Shown in pieces: positions 23,629-36,144 of a stretch of 64,000 nt of DNA. A model generated the notes under the pieces. It searched no databases. It had not been told where the DNA came from and saw nothing but the letters and a program-made list of their open reading frames with translations. Each line of letters begins with the position of its first letter. Within the stretch, counting starts at the first letter, position 1. The position numbers and the translations under genes were made by a program. Source of the DNA: Portulaca oleracea (Eukaryota; Streptophyta; Magnoliopsida; Caryophyllales; Portulacaceae); NCBI GenBank assembly GCA_029582165.1, contig CM055874.1, forward strand, positions 3,608,114 through 3,672,113. Reading direction: 5' to 3'.

Positions 23629-25047
23629 TATGAGTGAATAATTATCTTATTAAGAGTAAATACCAAATGGATATGAATGAATAATTATGTTATTAAGAGT
23701 GTACAACGGGTAGGTTTGGAGCATGTAATAAATTACATTTTCAAGCATTGGGTGTCTAGTTAAAATTATGTGGGAAACTAGTTTTAGAGGGCACATTATT
23801 AGTATTTTTATCTATATTTCGCAATATATATTTCAGGTGACACACTATGGTTTAAATCCAAATTTGCAAAAGACTCCGTCATTTTTCATGTCAAACAATT
23901 AAATTTTACTTTTGAAAAATTAATATTTCTGATGTGCAGTAGTAACTTATAATTCATCTCAAACAAGTCAAAAACCGTGTCTTTTTTATTTGTATGAGTT
24001 GAACACCACTTTGACCTATATGCATAAGCTAATGGGTCATGGATCCAATTCATACATACTCTTCACTTCACCATCATGAAAAAGAATCATTGTTAAAACC
24101 GACCAAAATCTTTCCAATCAGGCTTGGCCCATATGGTTGAAGGTAGTCTCTCTGCCGATGTTAATGTCCCACCATGCGGCAAACCATCATTCCCGTTTTA
24201 CTCTTCTTTTTGCATGCATGGATCATTATCGTCCAATTATCAAAAGTTGGGATTATCAAGATAATAAAAAACATGCAAAACCACAATTTAGAATGAGTGA
24301 GTTGGACTAAATTGTAGTTGAGATTGCTAAAGGGATTGAGAACGATCATTTTTTTGGCAATTCAAAATTCCCCAAAAGAGATGTAAACCCGCAATTTACA
24401 ACAAACTATGTTTACATCATATGTAAAACCAAAACTATTATTTACAAGAAATTATATTTACACCAGTTTGAATAAACATAAACTAACCCAACTTCTTATC
24501 AATACACACAAAATGCGAGCAACAAATCAACAATGCCCAACCTCAGGCAAAAAGAAAAGAAAAAGAAGAAAAAAAAAGACATCTTTGAGATACTATTGTA
24601 GCTAAAGAGTAATCCCATGAACAAGAAGTTTCAAATGGTACCATTTTATCACAGGAATATCACAAATTGTACAACTATAGTATAGTAATGTCATGATACC
24701 CTAAAAATCTGTAAAATATAGAAGAAGAGCCTTAAGAAGGGCTTATGCTGCTAAAAACTTATAACCCTACACTATAACAAGGGTTTCTAATTAACATACA
24801 ATTTGGAACTTCTAACCCAACTACTCAACTTCCCTTCCTTGAGCTTAACCACCCCATAAAATTACATCAACCCTACAACATAACACATAACCAAATTATA
24901 CAATTCAAAAGCTTCTGTTACATACACACAGGAACTACTATCAAGTATGTTGCTGTTTTTTCATGCATTTGTTGGACAGCTGAGGCGGCGGTCCAAGTTC
25001 CGAAAAGCCGACTTGCATGGCATTTCGAGCGTTTTCTTATTTATTTA
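23629..25047. other. Intergenic DNA and 3' flank of the TGA gene
   Basis: No recognisable gene. The stretch from about 24650 to 25047 is probably the 3' untranslated region of the TGA factor gene. A basic Lys/Arg ORF near 24408-24605 looks accidental (A-rich run). Confidence 0.5.
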
Positions 25048-28000
25048 TCACTCGCGCGGTCTGGCTAGCCAAAGAGAGCTAAGAGCCCGAAGACGAGAGA
25101 AGTAGTCGTTTATAGCAAGAAGGGCCCGTGCTGATTGGCGGGTTGTTAGTATCCGGTGCATTTGTTGTAGTGTTTGTTGACGAAGGTTATCCGCCTGGAT
25201 CAAGTGAAGATGATTAGAAGTAATTCAAATGGAAAGAACTGAATTTGAAGTTACGACTGACGAAATAAGAAAATTGAGGTTTTTACACAAAACAACTCAG
25301 AAAAAACCTCAAGGACATTTCTCTTATCAAATAAACTAACTCCCAATGTGGGTCCCACTTTCACGGGATTTGGGAAATCACATTAGCGTTCAATTTCCCT
25401 CATCAAATACAACTCCCAACGTGGGGGTCTAGGTAATCAAGATGTAAGCAGTCTTACTAGCGGCGAATCTAGGTCTTTTGATTAGGGGTGGCCAATACAC
25501 TTATTATATTCATCTGATATACAAAAGTCCATAATTTTTATTCCAAATTATACTAAATTATTATTTTTTTCGTGTTACCAGTAGCCGTGGCCACCCTTGA
25601 CTTAGCCCTAGATCCACTAGTGAGTCTTACCCAGATGCATTAATGTTTGATTTCCCCCCTCAAATACAATAATTCCTAACGTGGCTCCCACATTCGTGGG
25701 GTTCGGGGAATCGAGACTTGAGCATGATTCCCAGGAGAAATTGCAATTTCCCTCATTCAATAGTAAGTTCAGGGGAAAAAACAACTAAAAGAAGCCTTGT
25801 TTGTCGAAAAATACCTGACGAAGAAACCCTTCGAGAGTTCCAAGCTTCCCCATGGCCATGGCCATCTGCCCCATATAGTTTGCAACATTCCCAGATGAGC
25901 TAGACGGGCTCGGCGTGCTACTAGCCAGTGTTTCAGCTAGAGATTGCTGCAAAGCTTCCATTCCTTGTGACAAGGCCTCTTCAGCCTGTTGAGACGATTG
26001 CTGTAGATTGTAGATCCCCATCAACTGTTGCTCTGTCAAGGGCTCCAGTTGACTCACCAGAAGCTGCACATATGTCGGTCAATTTGGTAAGTAAATACAT
26101 TCCCGGAGAATCACAAGCGATCCACAAATCACGGAACTGTTTGTATGCATTGATATCCTGGTCCAAATATACGAGCATGGTTTTGAAACCTAACATCGTG
26201 ATGTGCAAAGAACCTGTGATTGTGGGGTCATGTTTGATCGATGATTGGATCAAATCTGGATGTGCTGGAAAGACCTAGCTGAATAGCTACAGAGGCAGAT
26301 GCACGTAAAAAGTAGCAGTGTCGTGCGACACTGTCCCATATTATAAAACTCGAGTAAAATTGTGTGCGAAAGTTGCTTAACAACTTTCAAGATACAGACC
26401 CATGAAAACTAATGCATAGTAATTAGTATCAGATCTTAGCAAGTGCAAGTCATTGTACAAATTTCTGAATGTTACTATCTAGAGTTGGTTTAGTACATCG
26501 GGTCAATGGGTCAGTTTCCCACCCTCGACATCTCTAGGTAGTCTGGTAGGCTTGGTTCAACTCACCTCCTGAGACTGATGAACAATTTGTTTCAAAAAAA
26601 GAAAGGAAAGGAAGATATATTAGCATCTTACCTTGAGAAGTTCTGAGGAGCGAAAGCCGCCAATCCACATAAAACAGCGCTCGGCGGGTGTCTTCCACAT
26701 GCCGGACAAGATGTGAAAGACATCGGCCTTGGCAGCAACTCCTTTGAGCCTGTAAATGTCATCAAACTGCAAAATTACGCTGTCGACAATCGTTCGTAGC
26801 TCTGTATCGCCTGCATGGGAGTTGACTGCAGACCTCAGTTCATTGGCTTTTCTGTTGTGATCCTCGAGCCACCTTGCGTATTCTGCATCAAATGCCAAGG
26901 CACCTGTTGTTCCATCAAACATGATTCCCCAACTGTCAGTTTTAATCCTCCCTCAAACATGATTGGAAATAAGAATCAGAGAGAAAACACCGAGTCAGAA
27001 CATGGAATGAAAGAATACCGTTTCCTCCTATTGACTGTGTTTGATCGCCTGCACTTGAAATGAAAATTCCCTACAACAGATAAAAGCGCATAGAATAGAA
27101 CAGCAGGCGTCAACACCAGAAATGATCATTGGAAGTAAGGAATGATCTGGGAATTGATAGAGAGAGAAGAACCTGCTGGCGGGCTCGTTGGAGCTCCTGC
27201 TCCAGCTGGGTCAGTTTCAATCGGCTATTTTCCAACTGTTGTACATACGCCTGAACCAAAAGAAGAAACAATAAGAACATGAGGGTAAGTGTTTATAACT
27301 TTCCACTCTAACCAGACCTGGCAGCGGGTCAATTGAATCGAGTTCAGGTAGGTTCAATTCGGGTCAATAAGGTTTTGGATGCGTCATTTTCTGGTTGGGT
27401 TGATTTTGGGGCGCTTTGCTTTTACTTAGATAAGCTTGTCTGGCCAAAACGAGCAACTATGGTGAAAGATAAATTCGGGGTCGGGTCATTTTAGGTTCGG
27501 GTTCATTCTGGGTCAATTAATTTTGGCATTTTCAGATCTGGGTCAGTCAGGTTTGTGTTGCTAGGATTTCCAACATGTTCATACCGCAAACACAATCCCA
27601 GCCTGTGTGATTAATAATCTTTGTTTTGTAAGAGGACAATTCTAGGAGAATGGGGATTTGCATATTGGCGTAGATCAAAAACACAATTTGTAGAGAATGG
27701 GCCGAATCCAAGCCCTTGACACATACTCTCATGTCAACTGCTTAAAGTGAAGAAAAGATGACCTACAATCTAACCAGTAAACAGTTCCCTAAACGAGCAA
27801 CGGTTAGTCTCGGTTGCCAGGCATATAAGGATAAGACGGCTCACCTTTTTCCTCAACCGGCTTTTTCTTGCAGCTTCACGGTTTTGCGCCAGCCTACGCA
27901 ATGTCTGGCATCATAATCAAGAGTACGTGAGCAAGAACAACGATAAGATGAACATGTTTCCTACTAGAGTTCACATATATATACTGGAAACAATTCAGAA

Positions 28001-30699
28001 ACTTCCTCACCTTTTGATCTAAATTCTTTTCTTTGGATCTATCACTGGAGTCAGAGGCTGCCTTAGTATTAGACTGACCAGCTTCAAACTGCATTTGGGT
28101 ATCGACCATTAGAATCTGTGTTTTCAAAACGAACAAGAGGAGCACATCACATGACAATAGATCGGAACAACTCACGTGTTGATTCTTATCCTCATTGTCG
28201 TCTGTGGAAGTATCGCCTCTAGGGCTGGCATCAGCCATATTGGACTCTCCCCAGTTTTCCCGGGCAGCACCAGATGATGATGGCAAATTGAGATGTGACA
28301 GTTTTTCGGGCTCCAAAGTCTGGAATTTATTATCAGGAAGCAGCATTTTACCACGGGTCAAAAACGAAAGGGGTTTCGCCAAGGGAAGAGAATTAGGATT
28401 AGTATGTTATGATGCAGGATAGCAAAGAAATACCTTACTGAATGATCCAAACTGGAGATCAGGGCCTACGTTTAGGCCAGAAGACTTCAACGAACTGAAT
28501 ATAGAGTCTACAAAGTAGAAAGTAGAAACACCATATTTCAGATAAAAACAGATGAATTCAGATTTCAAACTTCAAAAGAAAACCAGTTCAAGTTTATGAA
28601 ATATATGTCTCTTGTCCTATGAATTTCCTGATTCCTTATGTCTCCCACTTGGTTGTCAGATTTCCTCTAGATTTCCCGGTCTGTATGAAGCTAGCAGTAA
28701 CAATAGCACAACAAACGGGCAATCCAACTATTGCATGTCAATAAGGTTTCACGTCTTCAAAAAGTTGCATGTCAGATTATGCTCCTAAGAAAACTTTGAT
28801 GATCACTCAAGAATCAAGACTTAAAAAACTTAGACGATTTATATATAACAGCAAAAGCTCTTGATTTCATGAAGGTGTATTTTTTCTTCATGACATTTTG
28901 TTCATCACAGTCCCCCAGGGGTTTGTTGTCATTGTTGTATTTTGTTCATCACAGAGTTCAAAATTGAGTAACAACTGCCTTAGCGGTATTGAAACAATTC
29001 TACCAACAAAAAGGAAAATTGACACTCACTTCTGCTGAGATCAACAGCATCTTCTAGACGAAAACCAAGTGACTGATCAAAAGCTCCAAAGTCAGAAATC
29101 CGGGATGGATTATTATCATTGCCCTCTGTGCCACTGAAAGAACACAACATCAATGCATCAATGTTACATCCTAAAACATAACCTCTTGAAACGCATATAA
29201 TGCTCCCTCATATGAAAACATTAGCAGAAATCCAGACCCAAACAATGCCTAATTACAAATAAAAAAATGCGAACATAATCCAGTTATATATGGGCAGAAG
29301 AGAAAAGCTCAGATGACGATATATATGAATACAGAGGAGCAAAGCCTAGGTAAGGATATGTTTCCACAGTGACGAATAATAACAGCTATCAAACAGTATG
29401 CGGAGCAAGAAGTGACAATTGAGGCAAGTTTCCAGAAGACAAGCGAGAGATTCTACGTAGGAATCATGTGTCTAACAGAGGTATAGCGAGAATTCTCTGC
29501 CTTTTGTTGATTCTGTTCAGGATGTCTAGGGGTATTCGGATGACACACAAACTTTCAGACGTGTGGTTAATGACAGCTATCAGGTTGATACCACATGTGT
29601 TCCAAGTAGTATATCGATATTCAATCTTTTCTCTGAGTAAACCCTGTGAATAATATCAGAATAAGCAAGAAATAATGCCACTTGACCTAAACAAAAGCAA
29701 CATAAAACAATTCTCACCAAACCATACTGATGCCAAGTATGCAAGTTGGATACTGTCCATGGCCTATTTTGTGCATACATATCATGTATGCTTATATAAC
29801 CCTTTTTCGAAAAGTTGCCAGCAAGGCAACCTTGGGCCTTACGGTCCGACTCATCATCTGACAAAGTGCAAATGAGTCACCAACGTGTAACATCACGCTT
29901 TTTCTACACTGATAAGCGAAAGCACAAACCAAGAATTTCTTCACAGACAGAATTAGCATTTATCCTGCTGTTCTAGACCTCGACGAGTTTGACGCTTACT
30001 TAGTATAGTCACTGAGTGAAAAAGGGCAAGATGACATAAGGAGAGATGTCAGCACTCTCCATCATGACTTGCACTCACATACATACATACCCTTTAGTTC
30101 TAGTTCAATCTTTTTAGTCTTCCTTCATCCTAACCATCCATCTATTGTCAGCTTCAAATCTAGGCTGCAATTATGCTACAGATGCAAGCCCCCACAAAGA
30201 TAGAATCTTCCATCAACAACAACACCAAAAGATTAATTCCCCTTCCCACCTGTCTGCAAAGCATATTCTCTAACAAGATTCCCCTATCCACAAAAGTAAG
30301 TAACTCTAGACTATTCTAAGGTTTTGAGATTTGCTTCTGTATTGGACCCAATCAACCAATCAGAACCAAACCCATGGGCATAGTCTAGGATGTGCAATCT
30401 TTTATTAAAAAGTGTTCAAGAACAAACAAGTTTAGCTCCTCAAATTAGGTGTTCATGAGTCATAGGGGGCTATATACAAGTTTACAACCTCAACCACAAT
30501 AACACTACCATAGTGAAGGTATGATAGATAGCAACAATTTCCCAAAAAAAAAAAGGAAAAAAGGAAAAAGGTGGATTAGGGAAAGAGGGGCTTACATAGG
30601 ATTGGGAACAGAAACAGGAACAGCAGGAATGAAACTTGGCATGTCTGATATCAAGCTAGCACCATTTTCTGCACCAACTTTTACTTTTCTGCTACCCAT
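25048..30699 (-). CDS. TGA2: Clade II TGA bZIP transcription factor (TGA2.1/HBP-1b type)
   Basis: Coding exons: 30596-30699, 29030-29133, 28434-28507, 28176-28319, 28011-28088, 27845-27904, 27173-27250, 27019-27070, 26632-26903, 25815-26063 and 25048-25194. All have GT-AG borders and give 453 residues. There is an N-terminal extension (MGSRKVKVGAENG..., residues 1-165) like long clade II members. The bZIP basic region at 169-188 contains the N-x7-R signature (QNREAARKSR), and the leucine zipper follows (AYVQQLENSRLKLTQLEQEL). The DOG1/TGA domain begins near 240 (HAGDTELRTIVD, GMWKTPAERCFMWIGGFRSS, NYMGQMAMAMGKLGTLEGFL) and the protein ends in the family's SLWLARPRE. Family role: binds as-1/TGACG promoter elements in the nucleus, partners NPR1 in salicylate signalling, and drives detoxification genes. 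The exact paralogue is not certain. Confidence 0.95.
27300..27545. repeat. GGGTCA-rich repeat inside a TGA intron
   Basis: Multiple degenerate copies of TTCGGGTCA / GGGTCAATT occupy the intron between the bZIP exons. Similar GGGTC/GTCCGACCC-rich DNA lies in the first intron of the third transporter (about 60320-60600). It is probably an old interspersed repeat, and I could not define its ends. Confidence 0.4.
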
Positions 30700-32075
30700 A
30701 AGAACTTCATCATCACCTAGAAGTGGCTAGGTCAAAATCTCCATCCCATCATAACCCTAAAACCCTTGAAACCCCCCCCCCCCCAAATCACCACCCAAAT
30801 CAAGGGTAGAAAAACAGCTCCTAGACTATGAGTAAGACTGATTTCAGCAAAAACCCAAGCCTTATTTGCTGAAAACAACTATGTTGTTCAAAAACCCAAA
30901 TACAAATCTCTGCTGCAAACTAAACCCTTCTGAATCCAGGAAATGAGAAAACTATCTGGTATGTAAAACTTATAGAACCCTGAATAGAAACGAGACAGAA
31001 CTTTGTTTGATTTTCTCAAATTGGGAATTCCCAAAGCTGTCAAAGTTGAAAAGAGACTGCTAGAATATGGGAAGAGATTTAATGAAGAGAAACAAAACAA
31101 AATCTATGAATACAAGGGAGGAAAAAAAAGTCAATTACAGTATTTTCTGAAAATAAAAGCAAGACCCCAAAACAGCAACTTTTTACAACAACATGAAGAC
31201 TGCCCCAAAAGCTAAAATTTAACAGAAAAATAAAAAAAAAAACAAAGGACTATACTATACAACCCTAGATGGTGGTGGTAGAGTGTGAAATGAAATCTTC
31301 TCTCCAAGATTCAAACTTTGATTTCTCTCCCACCCAAAAAAAAAAAAATCAAACTTTGATCACTTTGACTTTGATGGGTATCTTGGGTATTGGGTGACAG
31401 TCCTATATTTTGTATATCCGGGTAAAATATCTTTTTTCCCCCTTTTTTTGGTGCCCTTTCTCTCTCTTTTCCTCTTGGTGTGAAATTCAACAGACCCACC
31501 TCGAATTCTGGAGTATCTTTAATACGACAGCAATCTAGAGAGAGAAAGAGAGCCAGAAGAGAGAGAAAGGCTGAAGGAAGAAGAAGAAGAAGAAGAAGAA
31601 GATGTGAAGGGTGACGTTCAGATCATTCCAATCTCGTCCTCTAAAACGTCCTTTTCGACTCGGCCTTTTTTTTTCTTTTTTTAATTTTCCTTTGGGAATT
31701 TTCATTTTCATTTTCATAAGTCGTCAAATTTAATGGTAGTACTTGTACTAGCAGTATCAAATATGATATGATTTTCAGTGCTTTCAATGGATACTTGTTC
31801 TCCTCTCTTCTAATTGGGGTATTTGCCATTTGTCTTTTGTTTTTAATTTACTATCAGACAATTTGTTGAGTCTAATCCAAACCTCAATTTTTCTCTACTT
31901 CTTTGTTTGCAAAATAATTAGCTTTCTTCCAAAAAAAAAAAAACTTTAGATAAGGTACTAAGATCATATAGTAATATTTAATGAATTAATGTGCAATTTT
32001 TTGTGCATATAAATACATAATTTGCGTGTGTATAATTTACTTTGTATATAGTGTGTGTCGCACACATTACACATA
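30700..32075. other. Upstream region of the TGA gene
   Basis: It contains a C13 tract (about 30772-30784), A-rich runs, and near 31540-31600 a GA/GAA-rich stretch (CT-rich on the coding strand) of the kind often found in plant 5' leaders. The mRNA start may therefore lie near 31600 with a leader intron, but no splice pair is compelling. No other gene seen. Confidence 0.45.
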
Positions 32076-32310
32076 GAGCAGGAGCAGTGTAGAACTTGAG
32101 CCATGGAATTTTGATGATGTGGATTTTCTCTCTCCTCCCCTCACACTTCCCCCAAACAATTCTAGAACTCTGCCCCATTCCAAAATGGCTTGAAATGCTT
32201 TGAAATGGAGAAAAAAATTAAGGAAAAAGATGAGATGGAGGAGAGAGAGAGGAGAGCGAAAATCCACATCATCAAAACTCGATGGCTCAAGTTCTGCACT
32301 GCTTTTGCTC
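32076..32310. mobile_element. Foldback MITE with about 50-bp terminal inverted repeats, TA target
   Basis: The left end GAGCAGGAGCAGTGTAGAAC (continuing TTGAGCCATGG..., GATGATGTGGATTTTC) is repeated inverted at the right end (GAAAATCCACATCATC, TTGAGCCATCG on the other strand, CACTGCTTTTGCTC). TA flanks both sides. 235 bp, non-coding. I do not recognise the family; the TA duplication suggests a Tc1/mariner-type source. Confidence 0.75.
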
Positions 32311-32535
32311 TAAGGAATTGATCATACCAGCGTGACACTTTGACAAGTATATGAAGACGACATAATACAAGAGGTCATCGAGTATTGTGATTGGAGACAT
32401 CAAGTACGCAACCGGAACGACATAAATATAATGAGTGTAATTAAAAAAAAAAGTAGTATGTGCAAAGGGAACACTACAAATTGTGTATAATAAAATGAAT
32501 AAAAAATAGTTATAAAATTTTTTTAAAAAATGGTA

Positions 32536-32795
32536 CTCCCTCCATTCCTCAATATCTGTTACTTTGATCAATTTTCTTTTTTTCCACAATATTTGTTACT
32601 TTACAATTCCAATGCAACATTAATACCAAGTTTTCAAATTTACCTCTTACTTTATAATTCTCAATACAATTATATTACTAAAATAGAAACTTAATTCTTA
32701 CTTTTACCTTTTCCAATACTATTATCATTTCCAATACTATTTTCTTAAAATCTCCCCAAAACTCAAAAGTGACAATTATTAAGGAATGGAGGGAG
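32536..32795. mobile_element. Stowaway MITE with TA target duplication
   Basis: 260 bp bounded by CTCCCTCCATTCCTCAATAT and the inverted TTATTAAGGAATGGAGGGAG, with TA at 32534-32535 and 32796-32797. Confidence 0.85.
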
Positions 32796-32891
32796 TATGT
32801 GCATAGCAGAGGCTGTAGGACCACTATAAAATTATATTTGTGGGCGAACCGGGAAGTGCAAACAAAAGGAGTAACTAATGTATGTATATAA

Positions 32892-33154
32892 GGTCGTGTT
32901 CTTTTTCTGCGGTTGGCAAACTGCGGTGCCACAGCATACCGCAATTTGCCACAACCCACCGCATTTTACCGCAAATCATTACTTTTCTCTCTCCTCACCT
33001 TTCTCTCTCCTCACTTTTCTCCTCTACTTTTTACCTTCTCTCTCCTCACCTACCCCACATATTAATAACCTACCACAATTCCACCACACGCCACCACAAT
33101 TCCACCACACCCAACCACACCATTCCGCAAAATACCGCATAAAAAAACACGGCC
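32892..33154. mobile_element. Tourist-like MITE (GGYCGTGTTC family), TAA target duplication
   Basis: The termini GGTCGTGTTCTTTTTCTGCGG-like and GGCCGTGTTTTTTTATGCGG (inverted) enclose 263 bp, flanked by TAA on both sides (32889-32891 and 33155-33157). The interior is rich in CCGCA and CACAATTCCACC repeats. Relatives are the truncated copy at about 39325-39508 and the nested copy at 39816-40002. Confidence 0.8.
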
Positions 33155-33650
33155 TAAATATAATGGTATCTTCAAATTTCCATACAACTTGTATAATGAT
33201 ATCCAAACCTTGATCAATTTTGGTGAAGGCACTTCAATGTCTTGAGAAAATCTCACTTGCTCAATCAGGATGCAATATGGGGTAAGATGCAGGCCCCAAT
33301 AGCACTAAGGAACAAGCTCATAAGGGGTTTATTGTGTAGCACAACAAATCAACATTCAGGAATGTGCACAATGGGAAAGTAAGATCAGGCTTGAACATAA
33401 TCTAGATCTTGACCTTTAGTTCAAGTGGCAAAGATTATAATGATAGGCACATCTACACATTTTGGACTCTTAAAATTCTAATCACAGTACTCTAATGGAT
33501 TTATCAACCGTCATAACTGATCAGCGAGACATAAATCACAGGATAACGCTCCCAGGCACCAATCATCATCAACCGTAGGACACCACTCTCTGGTATGAAT
33601 TGGATCATGATCAGCTACAAGTTACACTTCCAAGGACATTGCAACCCTAG
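33155..33650. other. Intergenic DNA
   Basis: I find no gene or transposon end. A weak A-box-like AGTTCAAGTGGCAAAG near 33420 lacks a partner B box. Confidence 0.45.
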
Positions 33651-33651
33651 A

Positions 33652-33775
33652 AGGGATACCTGTCTCCAAAGAGACACCATAAGAGGAATACCACTATCTA
33701 GAGTGACACCACAAAGGGAATACTCATCTCCATAGAGACACACTTGAAGGAATACTAGTTTCTAGAGAGATGACT
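33652..33775. repeat. Degenerate minisatellite, about 33-bp period
   Basis: Three to four imperfect units of the form GGAATAC-x-CTATCTAGAGTGACACCA, with CTCCAAAGAGACACC and CTCCATAGAGACACA variants. Non-coding. The unit centre is itself a small inverted repeat (TCTCCA..AGAGA). Confidence 0.6.
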
Positions 33776-34039
33776 TATTTTATCACCTTCAATCTATCAT
33801 AGTCAACTTTTAATATCACATATCAATATATTTACAAATTTTATTTGAAAAATTTTCAAAAAGATCTCAACCAGTCCAAATTGGTCTGGATTGATCCGGT
33901 CCAAATCCCAACCGAGATGATCTAGGTTGGGACCGGCTGTTTCCGGTCCGGTCTTGGTCCAATTTTTTTTGATATTCCGGGTTCCCGTCTCGTCCATCCT
34001 GGTCCAATTTGGTCTGGTTTTGACCCAATGGACACCTCA

Positions 34040-34400
34040 AGCTGAATGTGATGAAGATGGGGATGGTTCGATGGATTTGCAGTTATACTAAATTACATAA
34101 GATTAGAAATGTCGTTTGCCGAGGTAAAATAGAGGAAACACCAATCGAGGATAAGTTGCGACAGATTAGACTAAGATGGTTTGGGCATGTCTTTAGAAGA
34201 AGTGAATATTCCCCTGTTAGGAGGTGTGATACCCTTTGGACGTCAAGGATGTGAGAAACCTAAAAGTCCATGAGAGAGGTAGTTAGAACAGACGTGAAGT
34301 ACCCAGTCTTAATGGTGGGCAAGATACTAGATAGGAGTATTTGGAGGGCTAACATTAAGGTGGCAAGATGAGGAATACAGGTAGGTAATGTGCTTTGCTT
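34040..34400 (+). pseudogene. LINE (non-LTR retrotransposon) reverse transcriptase C-terminal fragment
   Basis: The frame at 34048-34254 contains MVRWICSYTKLHKIRN, then EDKLRQIRLRWFGHVFRRSE and SPVRRCD, the conserved end of plant L1-type open reading frame 2 (family form: LRWFGHVQRR). Sequence continues past a stop with further decayed LINE-like codons to about 34400. No 5' part, no poly-A and no target duplication were identified. Confidence 0.7.
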
Positions 34401-34839
34401 TTGTTTGTTGCTTTGTGTCTTCTTTTTTATTATGTTGTACATGTGCGTTTAGCTCTTACATCACTAAACTTTCGCAAGCTTCTTGGTTTCTTGGTATTTC
34501 AAAGTGATTTCAAAAATTTTCTTTATGGAGTTCTTTTATACCTAAACTAGTTTTGAAAGTAATTTTTGAAAAACTTATACGAATTTCCTAAACTACGCTC
34601 AAAACTTGTTTCCTTAGAAGGTGCTTGTTATTGTCAATTAATAGTTTGGGTCAAATTACTTTTTTTTTTTTTTGGCTGACTTGAGTGAGATCACGTGAAT
34701 TAACTTCAATATGGTGAATTTAGTCGACTTTGAGTCAATCAATTCGTGTTTCTATTAGTGTATCTTGTGGTTTTTCTCAGAGAAAGATATATAAATATAC
34801 CAATTAGGATAACTTGAAAGTTGTAATGTAAAAATTTAA

Positions 34840-36144
34840 GTGAAATTGGATTCTCATAATACGAACTTTTGGCCAGACTTAATAATACGAACTTTCGATT
34901 TGGTGATTAATAATACGAACTTTGACCCCCTGTTGCCCCCAATAATATGCCACCGAGTTAAGTTCAACTTAACTCGGTGGCTGGATGACGTGGCGGCGGA
35001 AGCAAGTCCCAGTCAGCTTTATTTTGCCACGTCAGCCTTTTTCTCTCTCCTCTCTCTCTCTTTCTCTCTCCTCTCTTTCTCTCTCTTCCTCTTCATCATT
35101 CCCAACCTCCTCCTCCTCCTCCTCCTCCTCCTCATCTCTGACCCCTCAGATTATCATACATACATACACACTCTTTTACTAACTAACAATTTTAGGAGAC
35201 AGAAAACCCTAAATCTCTAATTTCTCACCCCAAAATCTCCACCTCTTCATTGACTTCTCTGTAGCAATGGCCGCCGAAAAACTCCGATGCGTGGTGGTTC
35301 CCGTCAACGGCAGCGACGAGAGCATGAATGCCTTGCGTTGGGCTCTCGACAATGTCAAAGCTCACCCGTCGGATGACGTCGCCATCTTGCCGTAAATTGT
35401 TCTTCATGTTCAACCTCCGCCGTCCATCGCCACCGGGATCAATCCCGGCGCCGTCCGCCGGTCCCAGTTAAGCTCCTTCAATTGATCAATTTTGATTGAT
35501 TTTTTTAGGTTTTAAATTTGGTTGTTATGTTGAATTCTTGAGATTTGGTGATCAGTGATCTGATTGTGAGCGGATTGTTTTGTTTACGAAAATTAGGTTT
35601 GGAGGTGCTGGCTTTTGCGGCGGCCATTGATGAATTTTGATTGATTTTTTAGGTTTTGGATTTGGTTGTCGAGTTGAATTGGTGAGAATTGGTGTTGTGT
35701 GTTGGATCTGATTGTTTTGTTTGGGGAAATTAGGTTTGGAGGTGCCGGCTTTTACGGCAGCCATCGAAGCTCACCAGAAACGGATCATTGATGCTGGGTT
35801 TTGTTTGTACCCTTTTAGCGCATGGACAAAACCCAGTTTAATGGGAGGAGAAGAGGAGAGGAGGAAGAAGAAGAAGAAGAAGGAGGAGGCTAGGAATGAC
35901 GAAGAGGAAGAGAGAGAAAGAGAGAGAGGAGAGAGAAAGAGGCTGATGTGGCAAAATAAAGTTGGCTAGGATTTGCTTCCGCCGCCACGTCATTCCGCCA
36001 CCGAGTTAAGTTGAACTTAATTCGGTGGCATACTATTGGGGGCAACAGAGGGTCAAAGTTCGTATTATTAATCACCAAATCTAAAAGTTCGTATTATTAA
36101 GTCTTATATAACCAAAAATTAGTATTATTAGAATCCAATTTCCC
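34840..36144. mobile_element. Mutator-like element carrying universal stress protein gene fragments (Pack-MULE type)
   Basis: 1305 bp with terminal inverted repeats of roughly 280 bp. The left end starts GTGAAATTGGATTC and the inverted right end GGGAAATTGGATTC, and both continue with AATAATACGAACTTT repeats, a GCCACCGAGTTAAGTT hairpin, GACGTGGCGGCGGAAGCAA and CT-rich tails. AAAAATTTAA flanks both sides (34830-34839 and 36145-36154), a 9-10 bp target duplication as expected for MULEs. The interior holds no transposase but pieces of a host gene (see 35267-35830). Family knowledge: Pack-MULEs capture and move gene fragments. Confidence 0.85.
35267..35830 (+). pseudogene. Captured universal stress protein (USP) gene fragment
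   Basis: The first piece, from ATG at 35267, reads MAAEKLRCVVVPVNGSDESM and NALRWALDNVKAHPSDDVAI, the N-terminal strand-helix of a plant USP. It is then stopped by TAA at 35393, after which USP-like codons continue (VLHVQPPPSIATGINPGA). A second piece near 35730 reads LEVPAFTAAIEAHQKRIIDA, the expected continuation after an intron. The stretch from the presumed intron into this second piece is tandemly duplicated (about 35491-35630 and 35638-35765; GGTTTGGAGGTGCYGGCTTT in both). The C-terminal part of the USP domain, with the ATP-binding loop, is missing. It sits wholly inside a MULE, so it is a captured pseudogene and not a resident gene. Confidence 0.85.

Noticed and set aside
34985..35220. 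Leu/Ser-rich plus-strand ORF in the left inverted repeat of the MULE
   Set aside because: Produced by CT-rich terminal repeat DNA; low complexity and no homology.
35225..35413. Minus-strand 62-residue ORF in the MULE interior
   Set aside because: It is the antisense of the captured USP exon, whose plus-strand translation matches the USP family.
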